From Sphaerochaeta sp. (GTDB lineage: Bacteria; Spirochaetota; Spirochaetia; Sphaerochaetales; Sphaerochaetaceae), in assembly GCA_018399495.1 (NCBI GenBank), contig JAGYOG010000001.1:62001-126000 (forward strand): a stretch of 64,000 bases of DNA, read 5' to 3'. The notes under the pieces were generated by a model. It was not told where the DNA came from and made no database searches. It was given only the letters and a program-made list of their open reading frames with translations. A program made the position numbers and the translations under genes. How positions within the stretch are numbered: the first letter of the stretch is position 1; each line of letters starts with the position of its first letter. Shown here piece by piece: positions 8,831 to 17,376 of the stretch.

Positions 8831-9272
8831 ACATCTGCCTCCGCCTTTTTTGCATCCATGCATAGCATAGCGTAATAAACGATGCAATGACTAGGGAGGC
8901 AAGAGCTAGATAGATGGTAGGAATTCCAGCAAATGCCAGCGACCCTCCTGACTCAAAGGTAAGTATTTTTCCATCTTCATGAGAAAGAGAACCATTCTCT
9001 TCATCAGAGAAGTAATATACCTGTTCCCCTTCAATTTGATACCCATATTTGAAGGCAGCATCCCTGAGCGCATCCTCACTTGTCGCTTCCTCTCTCTGTC
9101 GCTTGAGGGAATCTACCTGCAATGAGAGGACAGTTTGTTCGTAGGAGAATCGCTCAATTTCAGCTTTTAGCGCACGATTATGCAGATATCCACCATTGCC
9201 AAACACTGCCATGAGCAAGGAAAAGATAAAAACTAGGCTGAAAGCGAATAGTAGCGGAATTTTTCTTGTCAT
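8814..9272 (-). CDS. FtsB/DivIC-like septum formation initiator protein with an extra C-terminal membrane segment
   Basis: The 152 aa protein has an N-terminal membrane segment (6-25), a coiled coil (about 32-65) and then DALRDAAFKYGYQIEGEQVYYF, the tail motif of FtsB/DivIC cell-division proteins that bridge FtsL and FtsQ. Unlike the usual single-pass 100 aa FtsB it continues with an acidic linker and a second hydrophobic segment (about 113-135) and a basic end. Start at 9272 is supported by AAGGA four bases upstream; a TTG four codons earlier is less likely. Overlaps the YrdC-family gene by 17 bases, so they are probably coupled. Confidence 0.7.
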   Translation of the reverse strand: MTRKIPLLFAFSLVFIFSLLMAVFGNGGYLHNRALKAEIERFSYEQTVLSLQVDSLKRQREEATSEDALRDAAFKYGYQIEGEQVYYFSDEENGSLSHEDGKILTFESGGSLAFAGIPTIYLALASLVIASFITLCYAWMQKRRRQMYELDR

Positions 9273-9346
9273 GCCATCCTTCAATCACTATACTATGTAT
9301 GATACTATACTATTAATACAGGTGTAAAGTTTGCATGGAGGTGGCA

Positions 9347-10255
9347 ATGTCTGAAAATAAACACTATGGACGGCAAATATTCTTGAGCTTGTTCCTTACC
9401 GTATTTCTTCTCTTGGCCGGCCTCTATGTTGCCTCACGGTATCTGTTGCCGCTTTATGATGTCAACCAACAACAAATCTACGACATTTTGGTAAAGTTGT
9501 TCCCCATCCTCCTTGGTCTTATTATGATTGAGATTGGTGTTATGATCGCTCGTAGACGAGATGAAGAGTATGCCGATCAAGTCGACAAACTTCCACCCAA
9601 TGCATATGACAAGCCCTTCTATACCCTTCCCGGTGACGATCCAAGCCATCTTCACAGTGATGAACTGCTGCTCAGTCAACAGAAAGTGGAACCGAATATC
9701 CCCTTATCACATGAAGCCATTGAGGAAGAAGAACTAAAACCACAAGCCGTCGCTTCTGTTGAGTCCATGGTTCCAAAAGAGGAAGAAGCAATGGTTGAGC
9801 GATTTGAAAAGGCAGAACCACAGCAGGAAGCACTGCAAGGTAAAGCTGAAATTGCGGAACCGGTTGCTGAAAACATTACCTATAATACGGACTTTGATAC
9901 TATTCTGGAAATGGAATTGGACAACTCCAGGGAGATGGATTACGATCTCACTTTGGTCATGATTGAAGTCACAGAGGGTCCTGCATCCCTGATAGCAAAC
10001 AAACTGATGATGCTCAGTGGCGAACTTGCCTACAGCTTCACACTTGAAGGTGGAAAGATTGCCATGGTACTTCCCTTCTACAATGGAGATGAAGCACGCT
10101 CATTTACCCTCTCTATCATTGAGAGTTGCCAGAAAGAGTTCTCTGGTTCTTCATTGCAGCTTGGCTTTGCTTCACGAAACGGAAGGATTATTGACAAGGA
10201 ACAATTACTGCATGAAGCACAGAGTGCTTGCAGCAGTAACTGGGAAGAGCATTAA
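9347..10255 (+). CDS. Membrane protein with C-terminal degenerate GGDEF-like domain
   Basis: The 302 aa protein has two N-terminal membrane segments (about 9-31 and 45-65), then an acidic, Glu/Pro-rich linker (75-185), then a C-terminal domain. The domain reads like a diguanylate cyclase fold: a start like DFDTILEMELDNSREMDYDLTLVMIEV, a middle IAMVLPFYNGDEA, and an end with LQLGFASRNG and LLHEAQSA. There is no GG(D/E)EF loop, so it is not expected to make c-di-GMP; it may be a structural or binding remnant. Start at 9347 follows GGAGG with good spacing. It converges with rnz, sharing 4 bases at the stops. Confidence 0.65.
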   Translation: MSENKHYGRQIFLSLFLTVFLLLAGLYVASRYLLPLYDVNQQQIYDILVKLFPILLGLIMIEIGVMIARRRDEEYADQVDKLPPNAYDKPFYTLPGDDPSHLHSDELLLSQQKVEPNIPLSHEAIEEEELKPQAVASVESMVPKEEEAMVERFEKAEPQQEALQGKAEIAEPVAENITYNTDFDTILEMELDNSREMDYDLTLVMIEVTEGPASLIANKLMMLSGELAYSFTLEGGKIAMVLPFYNGDEARSFTLSIIESCQKEFSGSSLQLGFASRNGRIIDKEQLLHEAQSACSSNWEEH

Positions 10256-11175
10256 TCTTTCAAAGGAATCTCAAAACTCATCCTGTCCCTGGTTAGAATC
10301 GTATCAGGAAAGATTTTCTTTGCATCCTTAAGCAAAAAGCGTAGTTCCCAGTCCCCATAGCGTGGGCTGTAATGGAGAAGACCGAGCTTTGCTACCTCTG
10401 CATCTTTTGCAATCTGTGCGGCTTGGCCGGCTGTCATGTGCTTTTTCTCAAATGCTGTCTCTTCCATATCGGAAGTAAACATTCCCTCACAAAGCAAGAG
10501 ATCACTATGCTGCACTTCCTTGGCAATTGAAGGAAGATAGAGAGAGTCAGTGACATAACTGAACTTCCTTCCTTCTCGCTTCTCTCCTATCACCTCTGAG
10601 CTCGATATCTCCCTGCCATCGCTGAGGGTAACAGTTTCTCCCCTCTGTAGTTTTCCCCATAGGGGGCCAACCGGGATTCCGAGCTCCTGTGCTTTCTCAG
10701 GATGGAACTCACCTGGACGGTCCTTCTCTTGCATGACATATCCCAAACAGGGTTTTGTATGATTGAGCCTAAAAGCACGTACGATGAAGTCTTCCGTCTC
10801 CAGGATTACACCAGGCTCTGCTATCTTCACAATGATTTCATAGTTGATGTACATGTCAAGGATTCTGCGATTGGCATCTACATACTCCTTGAGTTTGGGA
10901 GGTCCATAGAGCGTCAGCGGCTCATCCCGGTCAACCTGACTGGAAAGCATGAGTATACCAGGAAGTCCTGTCACATGGTCTGCATGCATATGGCTTATAA
11001 AGATGGAGTGGATTTTCTTCCACTTCAAATTCAGCATTTTCAGAGAGACCTGCGTACCTTCCCCGCAATCGAAGAGAAAGAGTTCGCCGTCGCGACGAAC
11101 CATGGCACTAGTAAGAAATCTATTGGGAAGGGGCATCATGCCGCTGGTCCCGAGTACAAACACTTCAAAATTCAT
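10252..11175 (-). CDS. rnz: Ribonuclease Z (tRNA 3' processing endonuclease)
   Basis: Removes 3' trailers from tRNA precursors, especially those lacking encoded CCA, which fits the CCA-less tRNA-Gly in this window. The 307 aa length is typical of the short RNase Z form. The metallo-beta-lactamase motif HMHADH is at residues 62-67, preceded by FLFDCGEGTQ, with the TGLPG turn after it and LLCEGMF, HMTAGQAA and LGLLHYSPRY later. No SD precedes the ATG; instead TATACT ends six bases upstream (see the promoter entry), suggesting a leaderless message from within the 26-base gap and the end of the permease gene. Confidence 0.93.
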   Translation of the reverse strand: MNFEVFVLGTSGMMPLPNRFLTSAMVRRDGELFLFDCGEGTQVSLKMLNLKWKKIHSIFISHMHADHVTGLPGILMLSSQVDRDEPLTLYGPPKLKEYVDANRRILDMYINYEIIVKIAEPGVILETEDFIVRAFRLNHTKPCLGYVMQEKDRPGEFHPEKAQELGIPVGPLWGKLQRGETVTLSDGREISSSEVIGEKREGRKFSYVTDSLYLPSIAKEVQHSDLLLCEGMFTSDMEETAFEKKHMTAGQAAQIAKDAEVAKLGLLHYSPRYGDWELRFLLKDAKKIFPDTILTRDRMSFEIPLKD

Positions 11176-11181
11176 AGAGCA

Positions 11182-11209
11182 AGTATACTGAAAAACACCG
11201 GTTAATCAA
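11182..11209 (-). promoter_or_regulatory. Possible promoter for rnz, placed for a leaderless transcript
   Basis: On the minus strand TTGATT (11209-11204) and TATACT (11187-11182) are 16 bases apart, and the rnz ATG begins six bases after the -10 hexamer. Transcription would start at or next to the start codon. Confidence 0.4.
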
Positions 11210-12374
11210 AGTGTGTACAGCTTAAAGGTTCAATTCGTTTTACCCGTCTCAAACTGAACTGCACTGATAACACGCTTACCAAGAGCAAAACCAATACAAT
11301 GAAGAGAATGTCCCCCAGCGGATAGACCACGTTAAACTCCAGCAGGTAGTAGGAAAGGGAAGGAATCGAGCGATCGGCAACCATACTGAGTATTGGGGAC
11401 AGATTGCTTGACATCAGAATACCCAGCAGGGTTCCTCCAAGAATGGAGAGTACGGTCACCATCATGACAGTATAGAAATAAACACTGCGGACTAGGGAGT
11501 GACGCGCTCCAAGCAGTGTGAGCATTGCTATCTGATGTTTATCATCCTCAACCAGTTCCCTGCTCAGTTCGCTGATAAAATAGCCACAGAGCATTGCGAC
11601 AGCTACCATGACACCAAGTACAGCCTGTCGGCTAGTATTGAGGTTTGTAGCGATAGTGAAATTCTCCTCATCCCAAGAAGTGACCGTATACCCTTCTACC
11701 TTGTAATCCTGCTTCAAGGATTCAATCCTCTCTGGTTCCACCAATAGCTCGTAGTAGGTTTCCTCACTTCCCTTGAAGAGCCGATGTATCAGGTCATAGT
11801 CACAGAAGGCCAAATTTGCATCGAGCTCCTGATACCCTGAGTCATAGAGATTACCCACCACACAGAACTGCGGACGAATTCCACTCTCACCGACAAGCAT
11901 CAGGGCAACCCGATCGCCAATCCCTACCTGGAGTTCCCTTGCCAAGGTGGTACTTAAAAGTACCTGTTCAAGCGTTGTGCTCTCCTTTGGGATTCCCTCC
12001 TGCAAGGTAATCTGGGAAGTTCTCAAATCGTTGAAATACTCAGCCTCAACTCCTTTGAGCCTCACCATCTTGTTTCCTTCAGGACTATAGATCAAAGCAT
12101 AGCTTTGTGCGACCAGTTGTATATCCAGCACGCCTTCTTTCTCAGGCACTGCGAGCATTGAACCCTCATGAATCTGCAAATGGCCATTACCCAGCAGAGC
12201 GTATTTGTCTGCGATACCCCTACTCATGGATACGACAAATACCTGGGCAAAGACCAAGGCACTGACTACCAGTGTAATCAGGATGAGATTAAAAAGGATT
12301 CTTTTTTTTGCTGCTCTGCTTCCTTTGTATCCGAGTTTCCTCAGTACCAGAAGGCGAAGAAGGGCTTGCTTCAA
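11202..12374 (-). CDS. ABC transporter permease, FtsX/LolE-like
   Basis: The 390 aa protein has the MacB/LolC/LolE plan: one membrane segment near residues 27-48, a large periplasmic domain (about 50-265), then three membrane segments (about 268-290, 312-335 and 355-380). Together with the ATPase and second permease it would make a Lol-type exporter that extracts lipoproteins from the inner membrane, or a MacB-like export system. Start is TTG at 12374 with GGAGG seven bases upstream and a 4-base TTGA overlap with the ATPase stop, so it is translationally coupled. It is the last gene before rnz in the long minus-strand run. Confidence 0.8.
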   Translation of the reverse strand: MKQALLRLLVLRKLGYKGSRAAKKRILFNLILITLVVSALVFAQVFVVSMSRGIADKYALLGNGHLQIHEGSMLAVPEKEGVLDIQLVAQSYALIYSPEGNKMVRLKGVEAEYFNDLRTSQITLQEGIPKESTTLEQVLLSTTLARELQVGIGDRVALMLVGESGIRPQFCVVGNLYDSGYQELDANLAFCDYDLIHRLFKGSEETYYELLVEPERIESLKQDYKVEGYTVTSWDEENFTIATNLNTSRQAVLGVMVAVAMLCGYFISELSRELVEDDKHQIAMLTLLGARHSLVRSVYFYTVMMVTVLSILGGTLLGILMSSNLSPILSMVADRSIPSLSYYLLEFNVVYPLGDILFIVLVLLLVSVLSVQFSLRRVKRIEPLSCTHFD

Positions 12375-13069
12375 GAGCGCACCTCCACAATTCGGTTATG
12401 AAGTTGATAGACTGTATTGCAACGCTTGGCAAAGGGAAGGTTGTGCGTTATCAGCATCAAAGCCACCTCCCTCTCTGCTACCAACGAGAAAAGCAGATCT
12501 TCTACCAGCGCTGCATTTCTCTCATCGAGGGAACCAGTAGGCTCATCGGCAAAGATGAGTGAGGGCTCATTTACCAGTGCCCTGGCAATCGCTACACGTT
12601 GCCGTTCCCCTCCGGAGAGCTGGTCACTGGTGTGGCTTAGGCGGTCCTGCATTCCAACCAACTCAAGCATTTCTAAGGCTTTTCGGGAAGCCTCTTTCTC
12701 ACTGAAGCCAGCGATCATGGCAGAAATCTGTACATTCTCAAGAGCCGTAAAATCATCCAAGAGCAAACTACTCTGGAAAATGAATCCCATTGAACGACTT
12801 CTCAGCCTACTGAGATGTTCATCATCAAGCTTGGGAATTTCCTTTCCCTCGAATCGAATGCTCCCGCTGTCTGCTGAGAGCAAGCCTGCACTGACCTGCA
12901 ACAGCGTCGATTTCCCGCTTCCGCTTCGACCTGTTATTGCAATACTCGTGGAACGGTTCAAGGAGAGAGTAACCCCTTCCAATATCTGAATGGGCTCCCC
13001 TCCTCTGAGGGTTGCAGGGAAACTCTTTGAGACTTGTTCAAGAGTGAGAACCTCAGTTGACTTCATCAT
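12371..13069 (-). CDS. ABC transporter ATP-binding protein, LolD/MacB-like
   Basis: The 232 aa ATPase has every canonical motif: Walker A GRSGSGKST (about 46-54), Q-loop FIFQSSLLLDDFTALENV, signature LSGGERQRVAIARAL (about 148-162), Walker B LIFADEPTGSLD and switch histidine ITH. The sequence around the Q-loop and the TGSLD end place it in the LolD/MacB/FtsE group. It sits between two four-segment permeases, overlapping the upstream one by 17 bases and the downstream one by 4. Spirochaetes carry abundant outer membrane lipoproteins, so a Lol role is plausible but not shown. Confidence 0.88.
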   Translation of the reverse strand: MMKSTEVLTLEQVSKSFPATLRGGEPIQILEGVTLSLNRSTSIAITGRSGSGKSTLLQVSAGLLSADSGSIRFEGKEIPKLDDEHLSRLRSRSMGFIFQSSLLLDDFTALENVQISAMIAGFSEKEASRKALEMLELVGMQDRLSHTSDQLSGGERQRVAIARALVNEPSLIFADEPTGSLDERNAALVEDLLFSLVAEREVALMLITHNLPFAKRCNTVYQLHNRIVEVRS

Positions 13070-14222
13070 GTGTAAACATCTCCATGATATCAGCCTTCAG
13101 AATTCTGTGGGTCCCGTGATAGGACGCCAAGAGGCTGAAGACTACAATTACTATAAACAGAACCAGAAGTTCCATACTCCTGATCTCAAGTTCCAGATGG
13201 ACACCCATCGATCGGTACACATAGGAAGAAATTGTTGGATAAATGGCAATTCCTCCATAGGAGAGGAATATTCCAACTAGACTGCCAATGACTGCCACTA
13301 CCACAGCCTGTAACACAAACAGTGTTTGCACCTTTGCCTTTGTAAGACCAATGGCTCTAAGCATGGCAATCTCAGTCTGCTTTGCAAGCAACAACCTCCG
13401 TGAGCTGTTCCTGATATGTACCAGGATGACCACCACCATCAAGAAGAGCATGAGAGCCATCATCTTCTGTTCAAGCTCCATGGCACCATATAGGGAAGCA
13501 TTTATCTCCATCCAGGTATTTGTTTGCCCATAGCCCAACTGCACAATCTCACCCTTCACTACATTGACATCCTCAAGGGTAAAAACCCCGATTTTCAAGG
13601 GAACGTCTCCTTGCAGCGCAAGCAAGGTCCCTACATCACAGAGGAATGTTGAGTGGTCAAAGTCATAGCTGCTGGTGTAGTAGATGGCTCCCACCTCGAT
13701 TTCCCTTCTGGAAGGGACCACTGTCGCTTGTCTTCCTTTCTTGAGAAACGTTAGGGTAATGGATTCTCCCATATCAAGTGAGCGGGTATTTGAGTAGGAA
13801 GAGGCAATCTGCCCTTCCTGGAAAAGAAATCCACGATAGCTGTTCAGATTTGAAAGAAACCTACCCTTCCCCTCAATTCCTCTTAGGCGGCCTGCAATGG
13901 TAGAGCCATCGATGCCTTGGGCGATGACAGGAATATCTGCATACACAAATGCATGTTGGACAGACTCCAGTTCCTCGATCTGTTTTGTAGCTTCCTTGGC
14001 TGTAACGTAGTCATTACTCTGTAAATCTATCTGAATATCAAATGACTCAAAGGTTCTGATATCCTCAAATTGGTTGCGTTGGAGGGCCTGCATAAAAGAG
14101 AGTACTGCAACTATGGCGAAAAGACAGAGGGCTAGACCGAGGGCAATACGCACACTTGTCCCACGATGTCGGTTTTGCCTAGAAAAGGCATATCGGGTGG
14201 CAAGTTGCAACAATAACCGCAT
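13053..14222 (-). CDS. ABC transporter permease, FtsX/LolC-like
   Basis: Second permease of the exporter, 389 aa, with a membrane segment at about 22-45, a large extracytoplasmic domain and three C-terminal membrane segments (about 262-285, 312-340 and 350-375). The linker after the first C-terminal segment, KQTEIAMLRAIGLTKAKV, is the characteristic coupling region of the FtsX/MacB permease family. It starts two bases after the preceding gene with no obvious SD, which suggests translational coupling. Confidence 0.82.
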   Translation of the reverse strand: MRLLLQLATRYAFSRQNRHRGTSVRIALGLALCLFAIVAVLSFMQALQRNQFEDIRTFESFDIQIDLQSNDYVTAKEATKQIEELESVQHAFVYADIPVIAQGIDGSTIAGRLRGIEGKGRFLSNLNSYRGFLFQEGQIASSYSNTRSLDMGESITLTFLKKGRQATVVPSRREIEVGAIYYTSSYDFDHSTFLCDVGTLLALQGDVPLKIGVFTLEDVNVVKGEIVQLGYGQTNTWMEINASLYGAMELEQKMMALMLFLMVVVILVHIRNSSRRLLLAKQTEIAMLRAIGLTKAKVQTLFVLQAVVVAVIGSLVGIFLSYGGIAIYPTISSYVYRSMGVHLELEIRSMELLVLFIVIVVFSLLASYHGTHRILKADIMEMFTHDEVN

Positions 14223-14224
14223 AA

Positions 14225-15199
14225 TTACCGGTACGAGATGGAAAGAATACGCTTTCCACCTGCAGCATAGGTGATATCACAATACGGACGTCCCTCACTG
14301 TAGAGCGTCTGGACCCGTTTTCCGTCATCAAGGTAATGTAAGATGCTGGTAGTGCGACCTGCTTCTCGCTCTTCAACCATCATTTTTTCTCCCTTTTCAT
14401 ATCGGCTTACAATCTCACTTCCATCATTATTAATGGTGTATTCACTAAGCAGTACGTTCTCTTCATTATACCGGTATTCAGTCTCACTGAAAGGACTTTT
14501 CTTCAAAACCAATAAACCCTGCTCATCGTAGCTCTCTTGGACTTGCCTGCCGTCTGCCAAAGTGCGATTAACAGTAAAGGATCCTGTCTCTTCCACAACC
14601 ACATCCAATTGCTCATCCTCTGTTTCAGTGGAAAAAGGCTTGGTGATGGTACTTCCCTTGATGGTAAGAAATGTTTGTCCTCCCTTGGTATCTGCATAGG
14701 TGAACGAGTGCTGCTTCCCTTCCTGATTGAAGTAGCGGATTGAACTTGCTTCTCCCTTCACCGTAACAACAGCAAGCAAACTCCCAGTAGTTGCAGAATA
14801 GGTGAAGAGCTGTGCCTCTTGAAAAGAGCCATCCTGATAGGTAGTGATTCTCTCAAGCTTCCCATCCTCCCCATAATAATACGAGTAGGAGATAGTCCCA
14901 ATTTGTTCCTCGCGCAACACCCCATCCCTGAAGATGCGTGAAGACTTCACCTCACCATCAGCGGTGGAACGATGAACAATCCGTATACCATCCTCGCTAT
15001 CGGAAGTGGTCTCTTTCCAGAGTAACCCCTCAGGACCCCAGAGTTCCCTGCTCCCTTCTTCGGTAAGAACAAGATGATAGGGGCTGCTTCCTGATAACGT
15101 TATACGCTCCTGGGCAATGCTGTTTGATTCTACCAAGGTTGAAGCAAACACCAAGGAAAAACAGAGAAACATAGCTAGGCTAAACAGGATGTGTTTCAT
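14225..15199 (-). CDS. Secreted or periplasmic protein with tandem YD-like repeats
   Basis: A 324 aa protein with a signal peptide (residues 1-19, ending near VFAST). The body is made of many short beta-rich units of the kind YxYxEDGKLxRIxxYxDG or YxEQGLLVLKKxx, reminiscent of the YD repeats of Rhs proteins and of MORN-like toxin-immunity families, without any catalytic domain. I do not recognise a specific family. It lies one base after ftsY and two before the exporter permease, so it probably belongs with the exporter, for example as an envelope partner or cargo; this is inference from position only. Confidence 0.7.
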   Translation of the reverse strand: MKHILFSLAMFLCFSLVFASTLVESNSIAQERITLSGSSPYHLVLTEEGSRELWGPEGLLWKETTSDSEDGIRIVHRSTADGEVKSSRIFRDGVLREEQIGTISYSYYYGEDGKLERITTYQDGSFQEAQLFTYSATTGSLLAVVTVKGEASSIRYFNQEGKQHSFTYADTKGGQTFLTIKGSTITKPFSTETEDEQLDVVVEETGSFTVNRTLADGRQVQESYDEQGLLVLKKSPFSETEYRYNEENVLLSEYTINNDGSEIVSRYEKGEKMMVEEREAGRTTSILHYLDDGKRVQTLYSEGRPYCDITYAAGGKRILSISYR

Positions 15200-15200
15200 C

Positions 15201-16076
15201 TTAATCAGTCAGACCTACCAAAGTGTTAAGGAATTCTTCCTTGTCAAAGACCTTAATATCCTGATATTTCTCACCTGTACCCACAAATGAAACAGGAATA
15301 CCAAACTTTTCACCGATTTGGACCAAGGATCCACCTTTTGCAAGACTATCATATTTGGAAAGAATCAGACCATCAAGCTTTACTGCCTGATTGAACAGTT
15401 CTGCCTGGCTGATCCCGTTTTGACCGGTAGTGCTGTCAATTACAAGAAACTTCTTGTAGTTGATTTCTTCTATACCCCTACCCTTTACAATCTTGTCAAT
15501 CTTGGAGAGTTCTCTAAGCAGATTTTCCTTGTTGTGCATTCTCCCAGCAGTATCAACCAAGATAAGGTCTTCCCCTCTTGCTTGAGCAGAGGTGATTGCA
15601 TCGAAAACAACTGCCCCAGGATCACTTCCGCTCTTCTGTTTTACAATCCTGCAACCCAGGCGGGTCGCATGCACTTCCAGCTGGTCTATTGCAGCAGCTC
15701 GAAAAGTATCAGCTGCAGCAAGCAAAACTTGTTTCCCTTGTTTCTTGTACATACTTGCAAGTTTTGCAATCGTGGTGGTCTTTCCAACCCCGTTGACTCC
15801 CAGGATCAGGAATACTGTCAATTTTCCCGATTCCAGCTTAGGCTGGAACGCATCTATCTTTCCTTGAAGGTGTTTTTTAACCAACAACTGCAAATCTTCT
15901 GTTGTCTTCGATTTTTCACTTTTTGCCCGTTTTCTGACCTCATCACTGATAGTGAAGGCAAGCTTGGCTCCCAAATCACCTTCAATGAGGAAATCCTCAA
16001 GTTGTTCAAAATATGACTCATCAAACGTATTGATTCCAAACAGGGCTTTCAACTTTGCCCCAAAACCTTTCAACAT
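15201..16076 (-). CDS. ftsY: Signal recognition particle receptor FtsY
   Basis: Docks ribosome-SRP complexes at the membrane. The 291 aa protein is the short NG-domain form without the acidic A domain. The N domain covers about 1-85, and the GTPase domain has G1 GVNGVGKTT (93-101), ADTFRAAA, DTAGRMHN, SKYD in place of the usual TKxD, and GTGEKYQD near the end. I chose the ATG at 16076 because GAGGAG stands six bases upstream; an earlier in-frame start would overlap the PEGA gene. Ffh, its partner, is at 52.7-54.0 kb. Confidence 0.95.
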   Translation of the reverse strand: MLKGFGAKLKALFGINTFDESYFEQLEDFLIEGDLGAKLAFTISDEVRKRAKSEKSKTTEDLQLLVKKHLQGKIDAFQPKLESGKLTVFLILGVNGVGKTTTIAKLASMYKKQGKQVLLAAADTFRAAAIDQLEVHATRLGCRIVKQKSGSDPGAVVFDAITSAQARGEDLILVDTAGRMHNKENLLRELSKIDKIVKGRGIEEINYKKFLVIDSTTGQNGISQAELFNQAVKLDGLILSKYDSLAKGGSLVQIGEKFGIPVSFVGTGEKYQDIKVFDKEEFLNTLVGLTD

Positions 16077-16095
16077 ATAATGCTCCTCATCATAT

Positions 16096-17373
16096 TCAAA
16101 TACCTGCTTCGGCCATGGATTCATAGGAGAGAAAGTCCACTACCATTGCAATCGAGCTTACCAGCGCCAACGAACTGGTTCCAACCAAGCCTACCTGCCA
16201 AAGCGGATTGTCAGTCGCATACATTTGGCTCAAGACGGTACTCCCAATATAGGTACCGAACCACAGAATAGTATTTCTCAGCCGTTTGTAGAAGTCCTTC
16301 TGTGCATCATCACGCAGAGATGGGGAGGCTAATTCCTTTGTATTAAGCGTAATCGACAACGCTTGAGAAGGGGGACTATCGAGATGGACAACCTTCTGGG
16401 CAAATTCTTCCCCACTCAAGGTAAGCATCATTGGATATGTTGGATCAGAAAGAGAAATGGAAAGATGCTCACCCAAAGGTTTCCCATTAAGGAACCAATG
16501 GACTTTCCCCATTTCACTATGCAATACAACAGGGGGAAAGCTTACTTCCTCAAAAGAGAATTGGAGAGGTTGAATGATATCAGCCTTACTCTCCACCTCC
16601 ATCTCCACCGGTTGGTACCCTGGAGCATGCAACTTCAAGGAATGGTTTCCTGGAGAAAGAATAAGTCTGGTATCGAGAGAATCACTAGGTTTTCCATCTA
16701 CCGAAATTGCTAGTCCAGGAGGAACGTTCGTAAGTGTTAGTATCCCAAGATTGCCCTTGCTCATACTTGCAAAAAGTGCTTTCCCAAAGGGTTCCTCCAA
16801 CACTTGATAATAAGCGTTTTGAACCAAGGAGTCAGTGAGAGTCTTCTTCGCTATCAAGAACGGATAATAGTATTGAATTTTTATTCGCTGGAAACCAGCA
16901 AGGTCCTCAGAATCCAGTAGCAATAACGCATTAAACTTGTTTTTTGAACAGAACCAAGCAAGGGCATCATCACTTTCTTGCAAGGCACTTGCTAAGTCAG
17001 GGTTGAATGGTATTACCTGATATATAACCGAAAGGGGCTCAATCCTTACTGGTGCTTCTTGCAGTCCTTCATCTAAAATCTGTTGTATTTTCTCTTGATC
17101 ATGTAAATCATATGCTCTTGCAAGCTCAATATGTTGTTGGATCTGTGCCTGTTTTTCCCAAGCAGCAGTGAGTGATTTTTGTTCAGATTCATCAAGAAAG
17201 AGTTGGCTACCATAGCGTTCAGCTACGGTAACTACCATCTCAGTCAGTGTATCAAGCCTTGCATCAAGGGGAACAATACCAACAGAGAAAGGCAACGTTC
17301 CCTCTTGTGCTACCAAAGGTGAGACGAAGAAGAGAAGCAGCATACATACTGTAAGGGCCATGTTTTTGCCCAT
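16096..17373 (-). CDS. PEGA-domain protein, envelope associated
   Basis: A 425 aa protein with a signal peptide (1-22, ending VAQ), an extracytoplasmic region, a PEGA-like domain at about 215-275 (TNVPPGLAISVDGKPSD, LSPGNHSLKLHAPGYQP) followed by a second similar beta unit, and a C-terminal hydrophobic stretch (about 370-415) that could hold two membrane segments. PEGA domains are found in surface-layer and envelope proteins of many spirochaetes. Starts three bases after prfB behind a GGAGGAG site and ends 19 before ftsY. The exact role is unknown. Confidence 0.75.
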   Translation of the reverse strand: MGKNMALTVCMLLLFFVSPLVAQEGTLPFSVGIVPLDARLDTLTEMVVTVAERYGSQLFLDESEQKSLTAAWEKQAQIQQHIELARAYDLHDQEKIQQILDEGLQEAPVRIEPLSVIYQVIPFNPDLASALQESDDALAWFCSKNKFNALLLLDSEDLAGFQRIKIQYYYPFLIAKKTLTDSLVQNAYYQVLEEPFGKALFASMSKGNLGILTLTNVPPGLAISVDGKPSDSLDTRLILSPGNHSLKLHAPGYQPVEMEVESKADIIQPLQFSFEEVSFPPVVLHSEMGKVHWFLNGKPLGEHLSISLSDPTYPMMLTLSGEEFAQKVVHLDSPPSQALSITLNTKELASPSLRDDAQKDFYKRLRNTILWFGTYIGSTVLSQMYATDNPLWQVGLVGTSSLALVSSIAMVVDFLSYESMAEAGI

Positions 17374-17376
17374 GCC

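Noticed and set aside
9285-9320. Repeated ACTATACTAT between the FtsB-like gene and the GGDEF-like gene as an operator
   Set aside because: The repeats are short, AT-rich and can be explained by overlapping -10 elements of divergent promoters.
15318-16016. A 232-codon frame on the plus strand opposite ftsY
   Set aside because: ftsY is certain on the other strand, and the frame has no SD, no recognisable domain and unlikely composition (many Cys, Phe).
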